A DNA stretch of 64,000 nucleotides from Pseudonocardia kunmingensis (GCF_006716445.1 NZ_VFPA01000004.1:372001-436000), one strand, 5' to 3'; positions 26,618 to 35,951 are shown, counted from the first letter of the stretch. Notes: a model not told the origin generated them from the sequence alone. A program made the numbers and translations.

Positions 26618-27421
26618 ATGGCCGACTCGCAGGAGTGGACCTACCCGGGGCACGCGGGCGAGCTCACCGCCCGCACCTGGGCCGGGTCGCAGCGGCGCTA
26701 CGTCGCGCTGCTCTGCCACGGCTACGGCGAGCACATCGGCCGCTACGAGCACGTGGCCGACACCCTGGTGCGCCACGGCGCGGTCGTGCACGGCGTCGAC
26801 CACGTCGGCCACGGGCGCAGCACGGGCGAGCGCGTGCTGATCGGGGACTACGAGCAGGTCGTCGCCGACTTCCACGAGCTCGCCGCGCGCACCCGCGAGC
26901 CGGAGCTGCCCACCGTCCTGGTCGGGCACTCGATGGGCGGCATGATCGCGGCGCGCTACGCCCAGCGGTACGGCGACGAGCTGGCCGCACTCGTGCTGTC
27001 CGGTCCCGTGCTGGGGCGCTGGGACTCCGCGACGTCCCTGCTCGCGCTCGACGAGATCCCCGACACCCCGATCGACCCGGACACGCTCTCCCGCGACCCG
27101 GCCGTCGGCGCCGCCTACGCCGCCGATCCGCTGGTCTGGCACGGCCGGTTCGCCCGCACCACCCTCGAGGCGCTCGCCGCCTGCCTCGACCGGATCCGTG
27201 CCGAAGGCAGGCTCCCCGACGCGCTGCCCACGTTGTGGATGCACGGTGGGGACGACCGGCTGGTGCCCGTCGACGGCACGCGGGAGGGCATCGAGGCGCT
27301 GCGCGGAGCCCGGTTCGAGGAACATGTCCTGCCCGGCGCCCGCCACGAGATCTTCAACGAGACCACCAGCGACGAGGTCCTGGCCGAGGTCACCGCGTTC
27401 GTCTCCCGGGCTCTGTCGTGA
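26618..27421 (+). CDS. Alpha/beta hydrolase, monoacylglycerol lipase-like
   Basis: The 267-residue protein is a serine hydrolase with the monoglyceride lipase layout: CHGYGEHIGRYEHVADTL near residue 33, nucleophile GHSMGG with Ser105, the acid in HGGDDRLVP and the base in GARHEIFNE. No secretion signal is seen. AGGAGAGGGG precedes the ATG, which lies 14 bp after the MerR-type gene. It would release fatty acids for the divergent beta-oxidation genes. Confidence 0.87.
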   Translation: MADSQEWTYPGHAGELTARTWAGSQRRYVALLCHGYGEHIGRYEHVADTLVRHGAVVHGVDHVGHGRSTGERVLIGDYEQVVADFHELAARTREPELPTVLVGHSMGGMIAARYAQRYGDELAALVLSGPVLGRWDSATSLLALDEIPDTPIDPDTLSRDPAVGAAYAADPLVWHGRFARTTLEALAACLDRIRAEGRLPDALPTLWMHGGDDRLVPVDGTREGIEALRGARFEEHVLPGARHEIFNETTSDEVLAEVTAFVSRALS

Positions 27422-27837
27422 GCGATGTCTTCACCCACCCCCTCTCCGTCCGCTACCTCGAGGTCGACGCGCAGGGTGTCGTGTTCAACGCCTGGTACCT
27501 GGCGTACTTCGACGACGCGATGAGCGCGTTCCTGGAGGCCAGGGGGCTGCCGTACAAGGCGATGCTCGCCGCGGGCTACGACGTGCAGCTGGTGCGCTCG
27601 GAGATCGACTGGAAGGCCGGGCTGCGCTGGCAGGACGCGGCCGAGGTGGCCGTGTCGACCGCGCGGATCGGGCGCACCAGCTTCGCGCTGGACTTCGAGG
27701 TGCGCCGCGACGGCCACGAGGTGACGTGCGCAGGCCGCACGGTCTACGTGGTGATCGCGGCGGACGGCACGGGCAAACGGGAGATCCCGCCGATCATCGC
27801 CGACGCACTGGGCGAGCCGGCCCCGCTGATGGCCTGA
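27418..27837 (+). CDS. Acyl-CoA thioesterase, 4HBT hotdog fold
   Basis: The 139-residue single-hotdog protein has the family motif VRYLEVDAQGVVFNAWYLAY near residues 11-30, as in YbgC/4-hydroxybenzoyl-CoA thioesterases. Its GTG overlaps the lipase stop by four bases, so it belongs to the MerR-lipase operon. It hydrolyses acyl-CoA thioesters to free acid; chain length is unknown. Confidence 0.87.
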   Translation: MSDVFTHPLSVRYLEVDAQGVVFNAWYLAYFDDAMSAFLEARGLPYKAMLAAGYDVQLVRSEIDWKAGLRWQDAAEVAVSTARIGRTSFALDFEVRRDGHEVTCAGRTVYVVIAADGTGKREIPPIIADALGEPAPLMA

Positions 27838-27980
27838 TCGTCCCGATCGGATCAGCCGCGCTTCCCGTACCCGCTCCACGCTCCGCGGCGGCCGGCGCGC
27901 CCGGACACGACCGAGTGGAGCTACGCTCGGTGGTCGGACGACGCACCAGCGTCGCGTTCACGCGGACGGCCGGGGGCTCC

Positions 27981-28688
27981 GTGACCGATGACGCCCGGGG
28001 GCATGGCGGATGGCCGCCCTCGCCGTGGATCCTCGTCGTGCTGCTCACCGGCCTGCTCCTCGGCGCCTGCGGGGCCAGCGACGACGGGGGCACCGTGCCC
28101 GGGTGCCTCGGCACCGGCGGCAGGGACGTGCCGGTGACGGTCGGGCAGCCGACGCCGCTCACGGCGTCCGTCTCGACCGGCGCATGCCCGGACTTCCCCG
28201 CGGTGCCCCAGGACCAGGACCAGGACCTGTTCAAGGACGAGATCGTGGTGGGTGACCACGTCCAGCTGCGGCTCGTGGCCCCGCTGCTCCCCGTCCGCAT
28301 CGAGCCGGTCTCCGCGGAGGTCCAGCTCCTGCTGCCCGACCGGCCGGAGACGACGTGGCAGTGGCAGATCGTTGCGGACGAGCCCGGGCTGCACCGGCTG
28401 TCGATCGTCGCGAGCGTCGTGGGCGCCGACGGCGCCCAGGTCCTCCTCGAGAACCGCCAGATCGAGGTGCGGCTGCACGCGACGGCCACCATGGGCTGGT
28501 ACCTGGGGCGGGCGTGGGAGGCACTGGCCGCCTTCGTGATGAGCGCGCAGGGCGTCCTCGCCGGGATCGCCGCCCTCGTGAGCGCCGCGGGCGGCGCGTG
28601 GCTGGCCCGGCGGCGGGCACGGCAGGCGGCCCCGTCCGACTCCCCGGCCCCGACCGAACGCGATCGCGACCCGTCCGGCTACCTCTGA
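27981..28688 (+). CDS. Membrane-anchored lipoprotein of unknown function
   Basis: The 235-residue protein has a signal with a lipobox (LLLGACGASDD, Cys near residue 33) and a C-terminal membrane span (about 180-205; MSAQGVLAGIAALVSAAGGAW) followed by a basic tail. The exported middle (about 35-170) is rich in beta-strand and acidic residues with a repeated QDQDQD stretch and resembles no family I know. Start is the GTG at 27981; the 143 bp upstream (27838-27980) shows no clear promoter. It is followed by a GH38 gene 122 bp away. Having both a lipid anchor and a C-terminal span is unusual. Confidence 0.65.
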   Translation: MTDDARGHGGWPPSPWILVVLLTGLLLGACGASDDGGTVPGCLGTGGRDVPVTVGQPTPLTASVSTGACPDFPAVPQDQDQDLFKDEIVVGDHVQLRLVAPLLPVRIEPVSAEVQLLLPDRPETTWQWQIVADEPGLHRLSIVASVVGADGAQVLLENRQIEVRLHATATMGWYLGRAWEALAAFVMSAQGVLAGIAALVSAAGGAWLARRRARQAAPSDSPAPTERDRDPSGYL

Positions 28689-28695
28689 CCCGTGC

Positions 28696-28754
28696 GGTAC
28701 GGATAACAAGTCCCTGCCCAGCTCCATTGCAGACCAGCGATGGTACCGATACCT
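28696..28754. promoter_or_regulatory. Pair of LacI-like half-palindromic sites before the GH38 gene
   Basis: TGGTACCGATACCT (28741-28754) has the pseudo-palindromic form with a central CG typical of LacI-family sugar repressors. A similar GGTACGGATAAC lies 45 bp upstream (28696-28707). They lie in the 122-bp gap before a mannosidase-like gene. No LacI-type gene is in the window. Confidence 0.3.
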
Positions 28755-28810
28755 TCACCGTGCGCCGACACTGCTCGTCGTCGTGCCGGAGGGGGCGGGA
28801 GAGACACCGG

Positions 28811-31438
28811 ATGACCGAGAAGATCACGACCGTCTACATCAGTAACCACACCCACCACGACATCGGCTACAACGACTACCAGGACGTCTGCTTCCAGCAG
28901 CACGGCGAGTTCGTCGGCCAGGCGCTGGACCTCATCGAGGCGACCGCCGACCGCGCCGAGCCCGACCGCTACCGGTGGGTGTGCGAGGTCACCGGGCCGC
29001 TGGTGAAGCACCTGCGCAAGGCCGGGCCGGCCGAGGTCGAGCGCTTCCGGTACTGGCAGCAGCAGGGCGCGATCGACATCGGGGCCATGCAGTACAACCT
29101 CACTCCGCTGCTCACGCCCGAGCAGATGTACCGGAGCCTCTACCCGGTGCGTGTCCTGCGCGAGGAGTTCGGCCTGAGCGTCGAGACCGCGATGCAGGAC
29201 GACGTGAACGGCATCAGCTGGCTCTTCGCCGACCTGCTGCCGCAGATCGGCGTCGACTTCCTGACCCTGGCGATCAACCAGTCCCGCGGGCGGGCGCCGC
29301 GGCCCTTCCCCGGGGGCTTCTGGTGGGAGGGGCCTGCCGGCGGCAAGCTGCTCACCTGGAACGGGCTGCACTACCTGTTCGGCCGGAGCCAGGCCCGGCT
29401 CGGTGACTGGCGGTTCGCCGAGGAGCGCCTCGGCGAGTACCTGAGGCGGTTCGAGAGCGCCGACGACTGGCCGTTCGACTTCCTGTACTGCGAGTCCACC
29501 CACCCCATGCGCGTGGACAACGGGCCGCCGGACGCGCGGATGGCCGAGTTCGTGGCGCGCTGGAACGCCGAAGGCCGCGAGCCGCGCCTCGAGTTCAGCA
29601 CCCCCCGCCGGTTCCGCGACCACCTCACCGCGCACCACGCGGACACCCTGCCCACCTGGCGCGGCGACTGGACCGACTGGTGGTCCGACGGCGTCGGCTC
29701 CAGCGCCTACGAGACCGGGGTCAACCGGGCCACGCACGAGCTGCTGTCGGCCGCCGAGACCCTCGGCGCCTGGCTGCGCGCCGAAGGCCGGGACGACTGG
29801 GACGGCGATCTGGTCGAGCGCGTGTACGAGTCGATGACGCTCTACGACGAGCACACCTGGGGCGCCTTCGCGAGCATCGATGCGCCGAGCTCGCTGTTCA
29901 CCAGGGCCCAGTGGAACCGCAAGGCCGGCTACGCCTACGAGGCGGCGATGCGCACGCACGACGTGCTCGCGCGGTCCGCTCGCGCGCTGGCCGCCGGCCG
30001 CGCCGAACCCGACGACGAGGGCGTGTTCAACCTCGGCGACCTGCCGACCGAGCAGGCGTACCCGCCGCCGCGCTCCACCGAGCTGCTGGTGTTCAACACC
30101 CTGCCGTTCGAGCGCGACGTGCTCGTCGAGCTCCCGGAGCGCCGGGCGGGCGGAGCTCCGGCCGGGATGCTGGAAGGCTTCTTCCCGCGCGACGTGCCGT
30201 GGGGTGGCCCGCCGGCGAGCGACCGCAGGCACGTGCGGGCCCGGGTGCCGGGCTTCGGCTTCGCGTTCACCGATCTGGGAACCGCCCCCGACCTCGACGA
30301 CCTGCGCGCCGAGGGCAACGTGATCGAGAACGAGTGGTACCGCGTCGAGGTCGACCCCGCCACCGGCACCGTCGTCTCCTGGTTCGACAAGGACTTGGGG
30401 CACGACTTCGCCGGCGAGCACGAGGGCAGGCATCTCGGCGCCTACGTGTACGAGACCGTCGACGACGAGCGCGGCCGCGACGCGCTGTACCTCCAGGACT
30501 TCGCCAGCTACGACTTCGGGTACTGGCAGCGGCACCCACCGTTCGAGCGCACCACCGCCACGACGGTGCGCACCGGGGCGGCGCGCGTCGACTCCGGCCG
30601 TGCCGTGATCGAGGTGCTCGTGCACGCGCCGGGCGTGCGCTCGGCGCGGTGCGAGATCAGCCTGCTCAGCCGCACCAGGGAGCTGCACGTCGACTGGACC
30701 CTCGACAAGGAGGAGCACACCGACCCCGAGTCGGTGTACATCGTCTTCCCGTTCCGGCTCGACGGCGCGGACTTCCGGGTCGACCTCAACGGGGTGGCCT
30801 GCACGCCGAACGAGGACCAGCTCCCCGGGGTCTCGTTCGACTGGTACCCCGTCCGGCGCTGGGCCGACGTCAGCGACGGCCGCCGTGGCGTCACGGTGGT
30901 TCCGCTCGACGCACCGCTGGTGCAGCTGGGCGGCATCACCACCAACGCGATCGCGGAGCGCCTGGAGCCCGAGTCCCCCACGATCGTGTCCTGGGCCCTG
31001 AACAACCACTGGATGGTCAACTTCAAGGCGAGCCAGAACGGTGAGATCCCGCAGCGGTACCGGTTGACCACGCACGACGGACCGTGCCGGCCCGCGGCCG
31101 CGGACCGCTTCGCCGCGGCCGCCGCCACCCCGCCGATCGTCCTGCGCGACCACCTGCGCACCGGCGGGGCGAGCGGTCAGCTCCTCGCCGTGCCCGACGA
31201 CGCCGAGGTGGAGGTGACGCTGAAGCCTGCCCGCGACGGTGACGGCATCGTCGTCCGGCTGCGCGGGCTCGGCGCCGAGCCGCTCGTGCTGCCGCTGCGT
31301 CTGGCGACCCCACCCCGCTCGGTGCACCGCACGGACCTGTTCGAACGGGACGAGGAGAGCATCGCCTGCGACGAGGACGGGGTGGCGCACGTCCGCATCG
31401 CGCCGCATGCCGTGACCACGGTGCGCGTCCGTCCGTGA
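28811..31438 (+). CDS. Glycoside hydrolase family 38 alpha-mannosidase-like enzyme, first paralogue
   Basis: The 875-residue protein resembles GH38 alpha-mannosidases, zinc-dependent retaining enzymes. The zinc motif H-x-D lies in HTHHDIGY (His15, Asp17), the nucleophile motif in AMQDDVNG (Asp131), with EHTWG further on. C-terminal beta-sandwich domains (from about residue 480) follow, including FNTLPFERDV, WYRVEVDPATGTVVSWFD and NNHWMVNFKASQ. There is no signal peptide, so it acts in the cytosol. GGGAGAG precedes the ATG. The substrate (mannoside or other glycoside) is not known. A second GH38 gene lies at 60431. Confidence 0.82.
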   Translation: MTEKITTVYISNHTHHDIGYNDYQDVCFQQHGEFVGQALDLIEATADRAEPDRYRWVCEVTGPLVKHLRKAGPAEVERFRYWQQQGAIDIGAMQYNLTPLLTPEQMYRSLYPVRVLREEFGLSVETAMQDDVNGISWLFADLLPQIGVDFLTLAINQSRGRAPRPFPGGFWWEGPAGGKLLTWNGLHYLFGRSQARLGDWRFAEERLGEYLRRFESADDWPFDFLYCESTHPMRVDNGPPDARMAEFVARWNAEGREPRLEFSTPRRFRDHLTAHHADTLPTWRGDWTDWWSDGVGSSAYETGVNRATHELLSAAETLGAWLRAEGRDDWDGDLVERVYESMTLYDEHTWGAFASIDAPSSLFTRAQWNRKAGYAYEAAMRTHDVLARSARALAAGRAEPDDEGVFNLGDLPTEQAYPPPRSTELLVFNTLPFERDVLVELPERRAGGAPAGMLEGFFPRDVPWGGPPASDRRHVRARVPGFGFAFTDLGTAPDLDDLRAEGNVIENEWYRVEVDPATGTVVSWFDKDLGHDFAGEHEGRHLGAYVYETVDDERGRDALYLQDFASYDFGYWQRHPPFERTTATTVRTGAARVDSGRAVIEVLVHAPGVRSARCEISLLSRTRELHVDWTLDKEEHTDPESVYIVFPFRLDGADFRVDLNGVACTPNEDQLPGVSFDWYPVRRWADVSDGRRGVTVVPLDAPLVQLGGITTNAIAERLEPESPTIVSWALNNHWMVNFKASQNGEIPQRYRLTTHDGPCRPAAADRFAAAAATPPIVLRDHLRTGGASGQLLAVPDDAEVEVTLKPARDGDGIVVRLRGLGAEPLVLPLRLATPPRSVHRTDLFERDEESIACDEDGVAHVRIAPHAVTTVRVRP

Positions 31439-31458
31439 TCCTGGGTCGAGCTCCTTCG

Positions 31459-32433
31459 TCACCGCGCGGTCGTCGGCACCTCCGCGGTGCGCGCCGCGGG
31501 CGAGCGCGACAGCGTCCGGGCGGCGCGGTCCAGCATCGCGCGCACGACGACCGGGTGCACCCGGCGCACCAGCGCGGAGTAGGCCCGGCCGCGCCCGTTG
31601 TGCAGCTGCACGACGGTGGTCAGCACGACGCGGTCCGCCTCGCGGCGTACGGAGGCCCGGAAGTCGAGGTGGTTCGCGTCCGAGCCGAGCAGCACCTCGT
31701 CGTCGCACCGGGCGACGGTGTCGAACGCCGTCCGCCCGCCGCGGTCGATGCCCACCAGCCCGACCAGCACCTCACGCAGGCCGAGGGCGGCCGACACCCA
31801 GCGCGGCGGGTCGCGGAACACCGCGTCCGCCCAGGCCTGCGGGTCGAGCGGGGTGCCCGGGAGCGCGGCGACGGCGTGCGCGTCGCTCCAGTCGACGCGC
31901 GGCAACGCCCCCGCGAGCAGCGCCGTGCGCGGTGGCGCGACGGGACGGGCCCGCGGGGCCTCCAGCGCGACCAGCAGCCGGACCCACCGCGACCGGCGGG
32001 CCGGGTGGGCGGGTTCGTGCCCGACCGCGCGCTCGGCGTTGTCGAACATCTCCTCGAGCACCGCGTCGTGCGCCCAGCGGATGGCGAGCGGCCAGGCCAG
32101 GCGCATGCTCCCGGTCAGGCGCCCCTCGGCGACGTGGCGCAGCAGCGTGCGGTCCGGACCCACCGGCTCCGCCGTGAACGTGTGCCCGCCGTCGAAACCG
32201 TGGCCGGGGTCGAACGCGAAGGCGACGGCGCGCCCCGGCTCGTACTCGACCACCCGGTACCGGATCGGGCCGTGCCCGCCCGCGGCACCGACCGCAAGCG
32301 GCCGGTCCAGCACCATCGGCTCCCACGCGGGCGACGGCCACAGCACGTCGTCCGGTCCGCCGAGCCGGTCCAGCAGCGGGCCCACCACCTCGATCGGCGC
32401 AGGAACGAGCCGTTCGTGCACGTTGCGGACCAC
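31459..32433 (-). CDS. SRPBCC domain plus DUF2867 protein
   Basis: The 324-residue protein seems built from an N-terminal SRPBCC-type lipid-binding domain (about residues 1-150) and a C-terminal DUF2867 domain (about 175-305; GIDRGGRTAFDTVARCDDEV, then LDFRASVRRE). Function is unknown. I chose GTG 32433 because GGAGG lies seven bases before it. It diverges from a TetR regulator across two tandem operators and is the likely target. Confidence 0.75.
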   Translation of the reverse strand: MVRNVHERLVPAPIEVVGPLLDRLGGPDDVLWPSPAWEPMVLDRPLAVGAAGGHGPIRYRVVEYEPGRAVAFAFDPGHGFDGGHTFTAEPVGPDRTLLRHVAEGRLTGSMRLAWPLAIRWAHDAVLEEMFDNAERAVGHEPAHPARRSRWVRLLVALEAPRARPVAPPRTALLAGALPRVDWSDAHAVAALPGTPLDPQAWADAVFRDPPRWVSAALGLREVLVGLVGIDRGGRTAFDTVARCDDEVLLGSDANHLDFRASVRREADRVVLTTVVQLHNGRGRAYSALVRRVHPVVVRAMLDRAARTLSRSPAARTAEVPTTAR

Positions 32434-32443
32434 CGGACCCACC

Positions 32444-32486
32444 TCCGTACGCAGCCGTATGGAACTTCCGTACGGTAGCGTACGGA
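32444..32486. promoter_or_regulatory. Two tandem TetR-type operators
   Basis: Site 1 (32444-32463) is TCCGTAC-N6-GTATGGA and site 2 (32467-32486) is TCCGTAC-N6-GTACGGA, perfect in arms. Centres are 23 bp apart. Site 2 covers the TetR gene's own -10 box (TAGCGT, 32476-32481, six bases before ATG 32488); site 1 covers the ribosome-binding region side of the SRPBCC gene. This is a clear autoregulated divergent control region. Confidence 0.8.
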
Positions 32487-32487
32487 C

Positions 32488-33060
32488 ATGCCTGAGCGGA
32501 AGCGGCTGGCGGCGCGGGACTGGACGGCGGCGGCCCTGGCCGCACTCGCCCGCGGCGGGATCGCCGCCGTCGCGGTGGAGCCGATCGCGGCGTCGCTCGG
32601 CGCCACCAAGGGCAGCTTCTACTGGCACTTCAGCAACCGCGACGCGCTGCTGGAGGCCGCCTTGGCGGAGTGGGAGCGCATCGACACCGAGGAGGTGATC
32701 GCGCTCGTCGAGGCCGAGCCGGACGTCCGGCGCAGGTTGCGGCTCCTGCTCACCGTGGCCGTCGGCGGGCACGACGGCAGCCCGGGCGAGCGGGTGGAGC
32801 TCGCGCTCCAGCCCACCGCGAACCACCCGCTGGTCGCTCCCGTGCTCGCCCGGGTCAGCGCGCGGCGCCTCGACTACCTCACCGCGCAGTTCACCGCTCT
32901 CGGCTTCCCGCCCGCCCAGGCCCGGCAACGGAGCCTGCTCGCCTACACCGCCTACCTGGGCCACGCGCAGCTCGCGCACGCGACGCCGCAGGCCACGCCC
33001 TCCGGCGACGCGCTGCCGGCCTACGTGGACTTCGTGATCTCGACGCTCAGCGCCCGGTGA
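32488..33060 (+). CDS. TetR-family transcriptional regulator
   Basis: The 190-residue repressor has an N-terminal TetR helix-turn-helix (about residues 8-55; GGIAAVAVEPIAASLGATKG, then SFYWHFSNRDALLEAAL) and a helical effector domain. Its mRNA is probably leaderless. Two perfect or near-perfect inverted repeats lie immediately before it, so it represses itself and the divergent SRPBCC/DUF2867 gene. The last 14 bases overlap the convergent enoyl-CoA hydratase gene. Confidence 0.92.
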   Translation: MPERKRLAARDWTAAALAALARGGIAAVAVEPIAASLGATKGSFYWHFSNRDALLEAALAEWERIDTEEVIALVEAEPDVRRRLRLLLTVAVGGHDGSPGERVELALQPTANHPLVAPVLARVSARRLDYLTAQFTALGFPPAQARQRSLLAYTAYLGHAQLAHATPQATPSGDALPAYVDFVISTLSAR

Positions 33061-33811
33061 CCGAACGGAGGTAGCGCTGCACCCACCCGTCGGCGAGTTG
33101 CGCGGTCCACAACCGCGCCACGGGGGCGTCCTCGTCGGCGTAGCGGTCCACCCGCTCCAGGCACGCGCGGTGCAGCTGGCGCTTCGTCATGGCGAAGGTG
33201 TCGGCCGGGACGGCCGCGGCCGCCTCGGCAGCGACGGCCGCGGCCCGCACCGACAGCTCCGCGGCCGGCACGACCTCGTGCACGAGCCCGAGCCGGGCGG
33301 CCCGCTCAGGCAGGTGGGTCTGCGCCCCCGTGACGAGCTCGCGCGCGACCCGCTCGCCCACGGCAGCGGTGAGCACCTCCAGCGCGATCCGGGGGAAGGG
33401 GACCCCGACGCGGACCTCCGGCACGCCGATCCGCGCACTGCCCTCGGCCATCAGGACGGTGTCGGCGCAGGCCGCGAGCACGCAGCCGCCGGCGATCGCG
33501 TGCCCGTTGACGGCCGCGACGAGCGGCTTCGGCAGCTCGAACGCCGCCCGGAACGCCTCGCACAGCGCCGGGAGGAAGCGCGCCACGTAGGGCTCGCCGT
33601 CGGCCAGGCAGCGCTTCAGGTCCACACCTGCCGAAAAGGCTCGGTCGGATCCGGTGAGCACGACCGCGCGGGCCGGGTCGGTGGCCAGCGCGCGGAACCG
33701 CTCCGCGAGCGCCTGGCACAGCTCCAGGTCCATCGCGTTGACGGGTCCGTGCGCCATCCGCAGCACCGCCACCGGGACGCCGTCGACATCGAGATCCTCG
33801 CGTTCGAGCAC
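33047..33811 (-). CDS. Enoyl-CoA hydratase/isomerase family protein
   Basis: The 254-residue crotonase-fold protein shows [12 protein letters not shown] (oxyanion and CoA loop), [16 protein letters not shown] and [19 protein letters not shown]. The first catalytic glutamate of classical hydratases falls on the GGC stretch and appears replaced, so hydratase activity is uncertain; isomerase or other crotonase chemistry is possible. Start GTG 33811; a TAGGTT box lies eight bases upstream. It overlaps the TetR gene tail by 14 bp. Confidence 0.82.
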   Translation of the reverse strand: MLEREDLDVDGVPVAVLRMAHGPVNAMDLELCQALAERFRALATDPARAVVLTGSDRAFSAGVDLKRCLADGEPYVARFLPALCEAFRAAFELPKPLVAAVNGHAIAGGCVLAACADTVLMAEGSARIGVPEVRVGVPFPRIALEVLTAAVGERVARELVTGAQTHLPERAARLGLVHEVVPAAELSVRAAAVAAEAAAAVPADTFAMTKRQLHRACLERVDRYADEDAPVARLWTAQLADGWVQRYLRSVTGR

Positions 33812-33887
33812 GATGTGCGAACCTACCGGCGCCGCCGTCTCATGGCAGGCTGCGCATGAGCGCATCCGAACGACAGAGGTGGGAGCC

Positions 33888-34973
33888 ATGCCACAGCAGG
33901 TCCGCGGGATCGTCGCGCACAAGAAGGGCGAGCCGGTCTCGCTGGAGACGGTGATCGTGCCCGACCCGGGGCCCGGCGAGGCGGTCGTGCAGGTGCAGGC
34001 CTGCGGGGTCTGCCACACCGACCTGCACTACCGCGAGGGCGGGATCAACGACGAGTTCCCGTTCCTGCTCGGGCACGAGGCGGCGGGGATCGTCGAGTCC
34101 GTCGGCGAGGGCGTCACCGACGTCGCGCCGGGCGACTTCGTGATCCTCAACTGGCGCGCGGTCGACGGCACCTGCCGGGCCTGCCGCCGCGGCGAGCCCT
34201 GGTACTGCTTCTCCACCCACAACGCCGCCCAGAAGATGACGCTGGAGTCGGGCCAGGAGCTCTCCCCCGCGCTGGGCATCGGCGCGTTCGTCGAGAAGAC
34301 CCTGGTGCACGCCGGCCAGTGCACGAAGGTGAACCCGGCGGTGAAGCCCGAGGTCGCGGGCCTGCTCGGCTGCGGGGTGATGGCCGGGATCGGGGCCGCG
34401 ATCAACACCGGGAAGGTGGGTCGCGGCGACTCGATCGCCGTGATCGGCTGCGGTGGCGTGGGCGACGCGGCCATCGCGGGCGCGCGCCTCGCGGGTGCGT
34501 CCACGATCATCGCCGTCGACGTCGACGACCGGAAGCTCGCCTGGGCGAAGGAGTTCGGCGCCACGCACACCGTCAACTCCCGCGAGCAGGACGTCGTCGA
34601 GGCCGTCCAGGCCCTCACCGACGGCAACGGCGCGAACGTCGTGGTGGAGGCGGTGGGCCGCCCGGAGACCTACAAGCAGGCCTTCTACGCGCGCGACCTC
34701 GCGGGCACCGTTGTTCTGGTCGGCGTGCCCACGCCCGAGATGGCGGTCGAGCTGCCCTTGATCGACGTGTTCGGCCGCGGCGGCTCGCTGAAGTCCTCCT
34801 GGTACGGCGACTGCCTGCCCTCGCGCGACTTCCCGATGCTGGTGGACCTGCACCTGCAGGGCCGGCTGCCGCTGGAGAAGTTCGTGACCGAGACGATCGC
34901 GCTCGACGGCGTCGAGGCGGCGTTCGAGAAGATGCACAAGGGCGACGTGCTCCGTTCGGTGGTGGTCCTGTGA
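33888..34973 (+). CDS. mscR: S-(hydroxymethyl)mycothiol dehydrogenase
   Basis: The 361-residue zinc alcohol dehydrogenase oxidises the formaldehyde-mycothiol adduct with NAD+, detoxifying formaldehyde, and also reduces S-nitrosomycothiol. Marks are the catalytic zinc region [15 protein letters not shown] (Cys42, with GHEAAG), the structural zinc loop [15 protein letters not shown], the NAD fold [13 protein letters not shown] and the [14 protein letters not shown] segment typical of this subfamily. AGGTGGGAG precedes the ATG. Its stop overlaps the MBL hydrolase gene by four bases, matching the Rv2259-Rv2260 pair of mycobacteria. Confidence 0.92.
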   Translation: MPQQVRGIVAHKKGEPVSLETVIVPDPGPGEAVVQVQACGVCHTDLHYREGGINDEFPFLLGHEAAGIVESVGEGVTDVAPGDFVILNWRAVDGTCRACRRGEPWYCFSTHNAAQKMTLESGQELSPALGIGAFVEKTLVHAGQCTKVNPAVKPEVAGLLGCGVMAGIGAAINTGKVGRGDSIAVIGCGGVGDAAIAGARLAGASTIIAVDVDDRKLAWAKEFGATHTVNSREQDVVEAVQALTDGNGANVVVEAVGRPETYKQAFYARDLAGTVVLVGVPTPEMAVELPLIDVFGRGGSLKSSWYGDCLPSRDFPMLVDLHLQGRLPLEKFVTETIALDGVEAAFEKMHKGDVLRSVVVL

Positions 34974-35599
34974 CGGGGCCCGTCGACCACGTCGTCACCT
35001 CGGGCACCTTCTCCCTCGACGGCGGCACCTGGGACGTCGACAACAACGTGTGGATCGTCGGTGACGACCGCGAGGTGGTCGTCGTCGACGCCGCGCACGA
35101 CGCCGACGCGATCGCGGCCGCTGTCGGCGACCGCCGCGTGAGCGCCGTGGTGTGCACGCACGCCCACGACGACCACGTGAACCGGGCACCGGAGCTGGCC
35201 GACCGGTTCGGCGCGCCGATCCTGCTGCACCCGGCCGAGGCGCCGCTGTGGGAGATGACCCACCCGGACCGCGCGCCGGACCGCGAGCTCGCCGACGGCG
35301 ACACCGTCACGGCGGGCGGCGTGGTGCTGCGCGTGCTGCACACCCCCGGCCACTCCCCCGGCTCGTGCAGCCTGCACGCGCCGGAGCTGGGCACCGTGTT
35401 CACCGGCGACACCCTGTTCCAGGGCGGTCCCGGCGCCACCGGGCGTTCGTTCTCGTCGTTCGACACGATCATCGACTCGATCCGGGAGCGGCTGCTGACG
35501 CTGCCGGGCGACACGACGGTCCGCACGGGTCACGGCGACTCGACGACGGTGGGTGCCGAGCTGCCGCACCTGGAGGAGTGGATCGCGCGCGGCCAGTGA
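34970..35599 (+). CDS. MBL-fold metallohydrolase, partner of mscR
   Basis: The 209-residue metallo-beta-lactamase fold protein has the metal site HAHDDH (His64, His66, Asp68, His69), the HSPGS loop and FTGDTLF. It starts with a GTG overlapping the mscR stop. In actinobacteria this partner is thought to hydrolyse the S-formylmycothiol product to formate and mycothiol; that is by context, not shown by the sequence. Confidence 0.88.
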   Translation: MTGPVDHVVTSGTFSLDGGTWDVDNNVWIVGDDREVVVVDAAHDADAIAAAVGDRRVSAVVCTHAHDDHVNRAPELADRFGAPILLHPAEAPLWEMTHPDRAPDRELADGDTVTAGGVVLRVLHTPGHSPGSCSLHAPELGTVFTGDTLFQGGPGATGRSFSSFDTIIDSIRERLLTLPGDTTVRTGHGDSTTVGAELPHLEEWIARGQ

Positions 35600-35613
35600 G
35601 GAAGAACCGCGAT

Positions 35614-35640
35614 AAATGTAGCTCATCTCGTGCTACATTT
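35614..35640. promoter_or_regulatory. Autoregulatory palindrome of the VapBC-type operon
   Basis: AAATGTAGC and GCTACATTT are exact reverse complements, 9 bases apart. The right arm covers TACATT (35634-35639), a -10 box six bases before the antitoxin ATG. Toxin-antitoxin complexes usually repress themselves by binding such a dyad. Confidence 0.75.
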
Positions 35641-35645
35641 CGGCC

Positions 35646-35951
35646 ATGAGCCTGCCCGAGGGCGAGAGCATCGGTATCCGCGAACTGCGCCAGCACGCCT
35701 CGCGGTACGTCGCGATGGCCAAGACGGGGAAGCGGGTGCCGGTCACCGAGCGGGGCAAGCTGGTCGCGTACCTCGTGCCGGCCGAGGAGCCGACATCGGC
35801 CTACGATCGCCTGGTTGCGGCGGGTCAGGTGCGGCCCGCCAGGGGGAACATCCTCGACACCCTGGCCTCCTTCGAGCCGCTCGAGGCCGCGCCGGGTGAG
35901 AAGCCGCTCTCCGAGGTACTGCGCGAGATGCGCGACGAGGAGCGGTATTGA
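35646..35951 (+). CDS. Antitoxin of the Phd/YefM (VapB-like) family
   Basis: The 101-residue protein has an N-terminal Phd-type DNA-binding motif (about 8-48; IGIRELRQHASRYVAMAKTG, then VPVTERGKLVAYLVP) and an acidic C-terminal tail (about 75-101) that would block the toxin. The mRNA looks leaderless. Its TGA overlaps the toxin's TTG start (TTGA). Confidence 0.9.
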   Translation: MSLPEGESIGIRELRQHASRYVAMAKTGKRVPVTERGKLVAYLVPAEEPTSAYDRLVAAGQVRPARGNILDTLASFEPLEAAPGEKPLSEVLREMRDEERY

